A stretch of DNA of 22,555 bases from M3007 sp039804245 (GTDB lineage: Bacteria; Bacteroidota; Bacteroidia; Chitinophagales; Saprospiraceae): assembly GCA_039804245.1 (NCBI GenBank), contig JBDLWO010000319.1, forward strand, positions 1 to 22,555, read 5' to 3'. The notes beneath the pieces are model-generated. The model was not told the DNA's origin. It made no database searches and was given only the letters and a program-made list of their open reading frames with translations. Shown here piece after piece: positions 17,460-22,555 of this stretch. A program made the position numbers and the translations under genes. Each line of letters begins with the position of its first letter. The stretch's first letter is position 1.

Positions 17460-18902
17460 ATGGAAGAACTGAATCATTACCTGAACCTGAACCGCCGGGC
17501 ATTCCTTCACCGTTCGGCCCTGGGTATTGGCGGTATGGCCCTCGGATCACTGCTCGGCAATGCCTGCAACTCCTCTGATTCCAGCACAGATGCTATCCTC
17601 GCCAATCTGCCACACTTCGCACCAAAAGCCAAGAGGGTAATTTACCTGTTCCAGAGCGGTGCACCTTCCCAGCTCGAATTGTTCGACTGGAAACCCAAAC
17701 TGCGCGAAATGCAGGGCCAGGAACTCCCTGCAAGCATCCGGATGGGGCAAAGACTGACCGGAATGACAGCCAATCAGGCGCGATTCCCGCTCGCCGGAGC
17801 GCGGGTTGACTTCAATCAGCACGGGCAAAGCGGCAGCTGGTTCAGCGAACTGCTGCCCTATACAGCAGCCATTGCCGATGACCTGTGTGTAATCAAAACC
17901 ATGCACACCGAAGCCATTAACCACGATCCGGCAGTAACCTTCTTCCAGACGGGACACCAGCAACCGGGCCGGCCAGCCATAGGTTCCTGGCTGAGCTATG
18001 GCCTGGGTAGCGAAAATGCCAACCTGCCCGCTTTTGTGGTACTCCTGTCCCGCGGAAAAGGAAATATTCAGCCACTCGCATCCCGTGTGTGGGGAAGTGC
18101 GTTCCTGCCCAGTCAGCATCAGGGTGTGCAATTCAGAGGCGGAGAAGATCCCGTTCTCTACCTGAGCGACCCGGAAGGACTCGACAGCCTCAGCCGAAGA
18201 AAAATGCTCGATGCGCTGGCCAAAATGAACCACCAGCAACTCGAAGAATTCGGCGACCCGGAAATCAGCGCACGTATCAGCCAGTACGAAATGGCATACC
18301 GCATGCAAACTTCTGTGCCCGACCTTACCGACCTGAGCGACGAACCCGACAGCACCTTCAAACTTTATGGCTCTGATGCCATGGTACCGGGTACGTATGC
18401 CTCCAATTGCCTGCTCGCGCGACGCATGTGCGAGCGAGGCGTGCGGTTCGTACAACTCTACCACATGGGCTGGGACGCCCACTTCGACGTAACTGGTATG
18501 ACAGGCAGACTCGCCAAAGATGTGGATCAGGCCTCGGCAGCCCTCGTTACCGACCTCAAACAAAGAGGTTTGCTTGAAGACACCCTCGTTATATGGGGCG
18601 GCGAATTCGGAAGAACCAACTACAGCCAGGGCCTCATGGACGAAAATTACGGCCGCGATCACCACCCGCGCTGCTTCACCATCTGGATGGCCGGCGCAGG
18701 AGTAAAGGCAGGTATCACTTACGGAGAAACTGACGAATTTGGCTATAATATTGCCAAAGATCCCGTTCACGTCCACGATTTCCAGGCAACTCTCATGCAC
18801 CTGTTCGGTATAGATCACGAACGTTTTGTTTTCCCTTACCAGGGCCGGCGCTTCAGGCTGACAGATATCAGCGGGAAGGTGGTACCAGGCCTTTTAAGCT
18901 GA
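17460..18902 (+). CDS. Tat-exported DUF1501 protein (sulfatase/alkaline phosphatase superfamily)
   Basis: A 480-residue protein of the DUF1501 family, distantly related to sulfatases and alkaline phosphatases and usually encoded beside DUF1553 genes. The N-terminus carries a twin-arginine signal (LNRRAFLHRSALGIGG, Arg12-Arg13), so it is probably folded, possibly with metal, before export. Family landmarks: YLFQSGAPSQLELFDWKP, MHTEAINHDPAVTFFQTG, MGWDAHFD, WGGEFGRT, GRDHHPRCFTIWMAGAGVKAG, and VHDFQATLMHLFGIDHER, which supply the Asp/His residues expected for a two-metal site. The end (GRRFRLTDISGKVV) is also standard. It overlaps nothing but begins 1 base after the preceding stop, and 5 bases separate it from the next gene. 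Substrate unknown. Confidence 0.93.
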   Translation: MEELNHYLNLNRRAFLHRSALGIGGMALGSLLGNACNSSDSSTDAILANLPHFAPKAKRVIYLFQSGAPSQLELFDWKPKLREMQGQELPASIRMGQRLTGMTANQARFPLAGARVDFNQHGQSGSWFSELLPYTAAIADDLCVIKTMHTEAINHDPAVTFFQTGHQQPGRPAIGSWLSYGLGSENANLPAFVVLLSRGKGNIQPLASRVWGSAFLPSQHQGVQFRGGEDPVLYLSDPEGLDSLSRRKMLDALAKMNHQQLEEFGDPEISARISQYEMAYRMQTSVPDLTDLSDEPDSTFKLYGSDAMVPGTYASNCLLARRMCERGVRFVQLYHMGWDAHFDVTGMTGRLAKDVDQASAALVTDLKQRGLLEDTLVIWGGEFGRTNYSQGLMDENYGRDHHPRCFTIWMAGAGVKAGITYGETDEFGYNIAKDPVHVHDFQATLMHLFGIDHERFVFPYQGRRFRLTDISGKVVPGLLS

Positions 18903-18907
18903 TTTTT

Positions 18908-19912
18908 ATGGACAGAAGAACTTTTCTGGCGAGCAGCCTTATCACTACTGCCGGTATGGCAGCCGGTTTACCCGGCGACCCCATCATCGGCCACGGCAAC
19001 TTCAGGTATCGCATCAATACCAACTGGTGCAGCGGTAACCCTCAGCAGTTTCCCGTCAAAAATTGCCACGAAATGGTCATTGATCACGCCGGCAAGATCT
19101 ACATGACCACCGATGACACCCGCAACAACATCGTCATTTTCAATAAAGACGGTAAAATCCTCGGAGCATGGGGACATGAATATCCGGGCGCACACGGGCT
19201 TACTCTCCACGACGAAAATGGAGAAGAATTCCTGTATATCGCCGACTATGAGCGACATCAGGTAATCAAAACCAGGCTCGACGGAACGGTGGTCAGGACA
19301 TTTGAATGGCCCGGAGATGCTGGGGTATATGGCTCCCAGACCGAATTCAAGCCTACCGAAACTGCCATCGCACCCAATGGCGACGTGGTGGTGGCAGATG
19401 GATACGGCAAAAACTATATCGTACAGTACGGACAGGATGGCAGTGTCAAAAAGGTATTCGGAGGCCCCGAACACCTGAAAAATGCACACGGTATCGCACT
19501 GGACAGGAGAAACAAGTCGAATCCGCAATGGCTTGTAACCTCCCGGGCAGATAACAAACTCAAAATATTTGATTTGAACGGCAACGTGACAGGCACTGTG
19601 GATCTTCCCGGCGCCTATATATGCCGGCCCGTAATACACGGGAATGAGGTGTATTTCGCCGTACTTATCAGCAAACTCCCCTGGGACAGTCAGTCGGGTT
19701 TTGTTCTGATTCTGAATGAAAATAACCGTCCGGTTTCTGCTCCGGGAGGCAGCTCTCCAATTTTCAGGGCCGATGGAACACTGGAACCAATGTACCAGAC
19801 TGTTCAGGTCTTCAAACACCCACACGATGTGCTGGTTGACAGAGATGGCAACATATATGTAACACAGTGGAACAGTGGCAGCGTTTACCCCTACAGACTG
19901 GAGCGCGTTTGA
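18908..19912 (+). CDS. Tat-exported NHL beta-propeller, PAL-like
   Basis: A 334-residue six-bladed propeller with a twin-arginine signal (MDRRTFLASSLITTAGMAAG). NHL-type blades are visible as EMVIDHAGKIYMT, GLTLHDENGEEFLYIADYE, ETAIAPNGDVVVADGYG, GIALDRR and DVLVDRDGNIYVTQW. Three histidines open blades at equivalent places: His96 (GAHGL), His194 (NAHGI) and His306 (HPHDV). With Tyr166 (ADGYG) and Arg213 (TSRADN), they are placed as I recall for the zinc ligands and catalytic residues of peptidyl-alpha-hydroxyglycine alpha-amidating lyase (PAL). A lyase or zinc enzyme is therefore possible, but a non-catalytic scaffold cannot be excluded. The next gene starts 2 bases after the stop. Confidence 0.88.
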   Translation: MDRRTFLASSLITTAGMAAGLPGDPIIGHGNFRYRINTNWCSGNPQQFPVKNCHEMVIDHAGKIYMTTDDTRNNIVIFNKDGKILGAWGHEYPGAHGLTLHDENGEEFLYIADYERHQVIKTRLDGTVVRTFEWPGDAGVYGSQTEFKPTETAIAPNGDVVVADGYGKNYIVQYGQDGSVKKVFGGPEHLKNAHGIALDRRNKSNPQWLVTSRADNKLKIFDLNGNVTGTVDLPGAYICRPVIHGNEVYFAVLISKLPWDSQSGFVLILNENNRPVSAPGGSSPIFRADGTLEPMYQTVQVFKHPHDVLVDRDGNIYVTQWNSGSVYPYRLERV

Positions 19913-19914
19913 GT

Positions 19915-20703
19915 ATGAATAGTCTTCTGAAACTGTTACTGGTGCTGTTACCCGGCACCGCTGTGTCACAGGCGTTACGTTTATCGCCCCCGCAGATTTA
20001 TGTGGAAAGCAGATTCTTTACCGACTCAACAAAAGTCAGTTTCGGCTTTGAGATGGAAGGGGCCAGCGTTTTTTACAAAACAGACGGGAAAAACGGCACA
20101 AACGGGTTTCAGCATTACACCGGTCCGGTAACGATAAAACATACCGCCGATCTGAAAGCTTACGCTATCCACCCGGATTTCTGGTCGAGTGAAATGGCCG
20201 CGGTGCATCTGACCAAAGCCGGATATACACTGAAAACCGGCACCCTGACACCGGAACCGGATAAACAGTACCCCGGAAATGGCGCTCAGACACTCTTCGA
20301 CCTGAAATCGGGCAGTAGCGACCTGCGCGACGGGAAATGGATCGGCTTTCAGGGCGATACTGTCATACTGGACGCCCAACTGAGCGGAAAACCGGGACTC
20401 CGGCGCGTGATAGTCAGTGCCATGGCAAACTACGGCTCCTGGGTTTTGCCACCACGGGAAATATCCGTTCAGACAAAAAACAACCGGGGCCAATGGCGCA
20501 ACCGGGCGAAATGGACCGCCTCTTCAGCTGAGCTGGCGAACATGCAGCTTCAGTCAGACTTCTGGCAGAAAACGCTGAAATTGACAGCTTCCCGTTCAGA
20601 CGCCATCAGAATACAGATTATTCCATTCGGCAAGTTACCCGAGGGACATCCGGGAGCGGGGAATCCTGCCTGGCTCTTCCTCGATGAAATTCTGTTTCAG
20701 TAG
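19915..20703 (+). CDS. Secreted CHB_HEX_C plus F5/8-type binding protein
   Basis: A 262-residue protein, started at 19915 because a signal peptide begins there (MNSLLKLLLVLLPGTAVSQA); the frame extends to 19867 inside the preceding gene. The first half (about 27-105) resembles the chitobiase/beta-hexosaminidase C-terminal domain (FN3-like): VSFGFEMEGASVFYKTDG, then TIKHTADLKAYAIHP. The second half (about 115-262) resembles an F5/8 type C or alpha-fucosidase C-terminal beta-sandwich: DGKWIGFQGDTVILDAQL, then RRVIVSAMANYGSWVLPP. No catalytic domain is present, so it is probably a binding protein for glycan or another surface polymer. The same two-module order recurs at the C-terminus of the next gene's product. 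Confidence 0.78.
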   Translation: MNSLLKLLLVLLPGTAVSQALRLSPPQIYVESRFFTDSTKVSFGFEMEGASVFYKTDGKNGTNGFQHYTGPVTIKHTADLKAYAIHPDFWSSEMAAVHLTKAGYTLKTGTLTPEPDKQYPGNGAQTLFDLKSGSSDLRDGKWIGFQGDTVILDAQLSGKPGLRRVIVSAMANYGSWVLPPREISVQTKNNRGQWRNRAKWTASSAELANMQLQSDFWQKTLKLTASRSDAIRIQIIPFGKLPEGHPGAGNPAWLFLDEILFQ

Positions 20704-20730
20704 TATTTTCAACCAACTAATCTCGACACT

Positions 20731-22555
20731 GTGAATCCGGGCTCAATAACTGCACACCTCCATCCACTGCTTGTACACCTGCCCATTGGCATCCTGTTGG
20801 TTTCTTTCGCTCTGGAATGTATGGTCTGGTGGAAAGGCCGCGACGAATTCAGGCCCGCCATACACCTTTCTGTTATACTGGGAGCCATAGCAGCCGCGCT
20901 GAGCGCGCTGAGTGGCTGGCTGCTGGCAGGAGAAGGCGGTTATGATGAGGCCGCAGTAACCCCACACCAATATTGGGGCTTTTTTACCACCGGTATCTTC
21001 ATCGTCCTGTCGCTGTTAAAAGAAGACAAATGGCGACGCCCGGCGTTTATTGCCGGCGTGGCAGGACTGGTGGTCACAGGTCATTACGGAGGTACGCTCA
21101 CACACGGTGCAGGCTACCTGTTCGGAAACAAAGAAACAACCGGACAGGCAACAGAAACAAGTTTGGCGCCCGTTCAAAGTGAACTGAGTCCGGATACAAA
21201 GGTTTTTGAGAGCTTCGTGATGCCTGTGCTGCGCTCAAGATGCGTTTCCTGCCACAAACCGGAAAAAAAGAAGGGAGGGCTGGTGCTTTCTACTCCGGAA
21301 GGACTGATGGCCGGCGGTGAAAGCGGACCGGCGGTTGTACCGGGCGACCCGGAGAAAAGCGAACTGCTCAAACGAATTCATCTGCCCGGCGATCACGATG
21401 ATCACATGCCTCCCAAAGGCAGACCTCAGCTCACGCAGGTTGAGACCCGGCTGATTGAATGGTGGATCACAGGCGGAGCTGATACGAATGCTACCCTTGC
21501 CACCAAACCACTACCCGATGACCTGAAGTCTGCATTTGGCCCGCGCACACAACAGGAGATACGCGCCAATCCCGTGTTCAATAAAAACGTGAGTCCGGCC
21601 AGCGAGAGTGCCATCAGCAAATTGCGCTCACTCAGACTGAGCGTGAACAGGTTCGGAGAGGGGCAACCCTGGCTTGCAGTTTCATTCGCCGGTATCAGGG
21701 AGATAAGCCAGGAATGCCTGAGCGCGCTCGGGGGCGTGGAGGAGCAATTGGTGGATCTGGATCTTTCTCATACAGGCCTGAAAGATCAGGTATTGCAGAG
21801 GCTGGAATTTCCGAACCTCGTCCGGCTGAACCTGTCGCATACAGATGCTTCGGCAGGAATAGCAACCATGATCAGCCACTCACCCTTTCTGGAAATACTG
21901 AACCTGACCAATACAAATGCGGATCAGTCGGTGGAACGTGTGTTTGGCAGCCTCCCCCGGTTGAGAAAAGTATATATCTGGGAAACAGATATCCCTGCAG
22001 AAACCGTGGGTCAGTGGAAGCAAAAATATCCGGGTATCTCCTTTGAGACCGGCATTGCCATGAACAACGCCGAACAAATGGAACTCAAGACCCCCGAAAT
22101 GAAATTCGGAAGATCGTTCTTTGATGATACAGCCCATATAGACCTGGAATTCCCGTTCAGGGGGGTGGATATACATTACACCGTGGAAGAGGCCGACACG
22201 CCCTCTCTGCAGTCGCCAAAATACAACGGAACAATTGTTATTGACAAAACCTCGCACATACGCGCATTCGCAGCGCGCGAGGGCTGGAAAAACTCGCCGG
22301 TTGTGGATGTAGTGCTGGTAAAAAAGAAATATACGCTGGCCGGATCGTCTATTCAATCGCCGCCATCGCCCAAATATCAGGCCAGGGGAGGTATTTCTCT
22401 CATTGACGGAAAAATCTCCGATGCACAGGGAGCCGACACCTGGTTAGGATATGAAGGGGAACACCTGACAGCCACGCTCGATCTCGGCACAGTAAAAAGC
22501 GTGGATAAAGTGTTCGTGCACTGCCTGGAAAATAACCCTTCATGGATTTTCAAGC
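20731..22555 (+). CDS. Membrane DUF2231-like / cytochrome c / LRR / CHB_HEX / F5-8 fusion protein (3' end outside window)
   Basis: The frame is open from the TAG ending the previous gene to the right edge. The only early start is GTG at 20731, giving MNPGSITAHLHPLLVHLPIG, the usual DUF2231 opening; at least 608 residues. Four hydrophobic segments lie within about 12-125, with histidines 9, 11, 16, 118 and 125 (GHYGGTLTHG) as possible haem ligands. A PSCyt1 cytochrome follows: CVSCH at 171-175, DHMPPKG with Met226, then EWWITGGAD. About 340-425 is leucine-rich (LVDLDLSHTGL, LVRLNLSHTDA, LEILNLTNTNA). From about 450 is a CHB_HEX-like domain and from about 551 an F5/8-like domain, which runs off the window. 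It is probably membrane-anchored, passing electrons and binding a polymer outside the membrane. Confidence 0.85.
   Translation, partial: MNPGSITAHLHPLLVHLPIGILLVSFALECMVWWKGRDEFRPAIHLSVILGAIAAALSALSGWLLAGEGGYDEAAVTPHQYWGFFTTGIFIVLSLLKEDKWRRPAFIAGVAGLVVTGHYGGTLTHGAGYLFGNKETTGQATETSLAPVQSELSPDTKVFESFVMPVLRSRCVSCHKPEKKKGGLVLSTPEGLMAGGESGPAVVPGDPEKSELLKRIHLPGDHDDHMPPKGRPQLTQVETRLIEWWITGGADTNATLATKPLPDDLKSAFGPRTQQEIRANPVFNKNVSPASESAISKLRSLRLSVNRFGEGQPWLAVSFAGIREISQECLSALGGVEEQLVDLDLSHTGLKDQVLQRLEFPNLVRLNLSHTDASAGIATMISHSPFLEILNLTNTNADQSVERVFGSLPRLRKVYIWETDIPAETVGQWKQKYPGISFETGIAMNNAEQMELKTPEMKFGRSFFDDTAHIDLEFPFRGVDIHYTVEEADTPSLQSPKYNGTIVIDKTSHIRAFAAREGWKNSPVVDVVLVKKKYTLAGSSIQSPPSPKYQARGGISLIDGKISDAQGADTWLGYEGEHLTATLDLGTVKSVDKVFVHCLENNPSWIFK

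Noticed and set aside
17530..17580. Lipoprotein signal (LLGNACN) at the start of the DUF1501 protein
   Set aside because: The residues before the Cys do not fit a standard lipobox, while the twin-arginine motif is clear.
17547..18818. Minus-strand open frame of 423 codons opposite the DUF1501 gene
   Set aside because: Lies wholly inside the DUF1501 gene, whose motifs run throughout; no recognisable protein in the antisense frame.
18968..19969. Minus-strand open frame of 333 codons opposite the propeller gene
   Set aside because: Antisense to the NHL gene across nearly its whole length, with no signal peptide or motif.

Overview
The window looks like chromosomal DNA of a Bacteroidota bacterium. 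It is roughly half G+C, and I would guess a Saprospiria/Cytophagia-type lineage, though no marker here proves the class. The signs are: starts that almost never have a Shine-Dalgarno sequence, several upstream boxes matching the Bacteroidota TTG/TAnnTTTG promoter pattern, a LytTR response regulator, a Bacteroidota-style HlyD protein, a very small PspC protein, and a RicT protein with the cysteine-rich N-terminus typical of the phylum. Genes are densely packed. No gene-free stretch exceeds 300 bases; the longest are about 208 bases (7539-7746) and 177 bases (12253-12429). I see no tRNA, rRNA, CRISPR array, insertion sequence or phage gene.

Layout. (1) 2-3140, plus strand: the end of a large propeller-amidohydrolase, an HlyD-type membrane fusion protein with a strikingly short hairpin, and a small secreted protein. 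(2) 7538-3146, minus strand: a housekeeping run pspC-like, holB, ricT, lpdA. The holB-ricT neighbourhood is also found in Firmicutes. (3) 7747-11076, plus strand: a periplasmic MltD-like lytic transglycosylase with LysM domains, a LytTR response regulator whose start lies behind a run of nine C, and ftsY. (4) 12252-11077, minus strand: an ISC-type [2Fe-2S] ferredoxin, IscX and a KdsC-type phosphatase. The stop codons of ftsY and kdsC abut exactly, forming TGATCA. (5) 12430-15072, plus strand: an 880-residue protein with two CbbX-like AAA+ domains behind two copies of an apparently related beta-rich module.

(6) 15131 to the right edge, plus strand: the most interesting part, a tight five-gene operon with gaps of 1, 5, 2 and 27 bases. 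It encodes a planctomycete-type cytochrome/DUF1549/DUF1553 protein, a Tat-exported DUF1501 protein of the alkaline phosphatase/sulfatase superfamily, a Tat-exported NHL propeller with histidines placed as in peptidyl-hydroxyglycine amidating lyase, a secreted CHB_HEX/F5-8-type binding protein, and a membrane protein joining a DUF2231-like domain, a cytochrome, leucine-rich repeats and the same binding module. The last gene begins with GTG and runs off the window.

Reading the parts together, the operon looks like an exported redox and hydrolase system with carbohydrate-binding-like modules, probably acting on an extracellular polymer or modified glycan. That function is inference. The individual families are known but largely uncharacterised.
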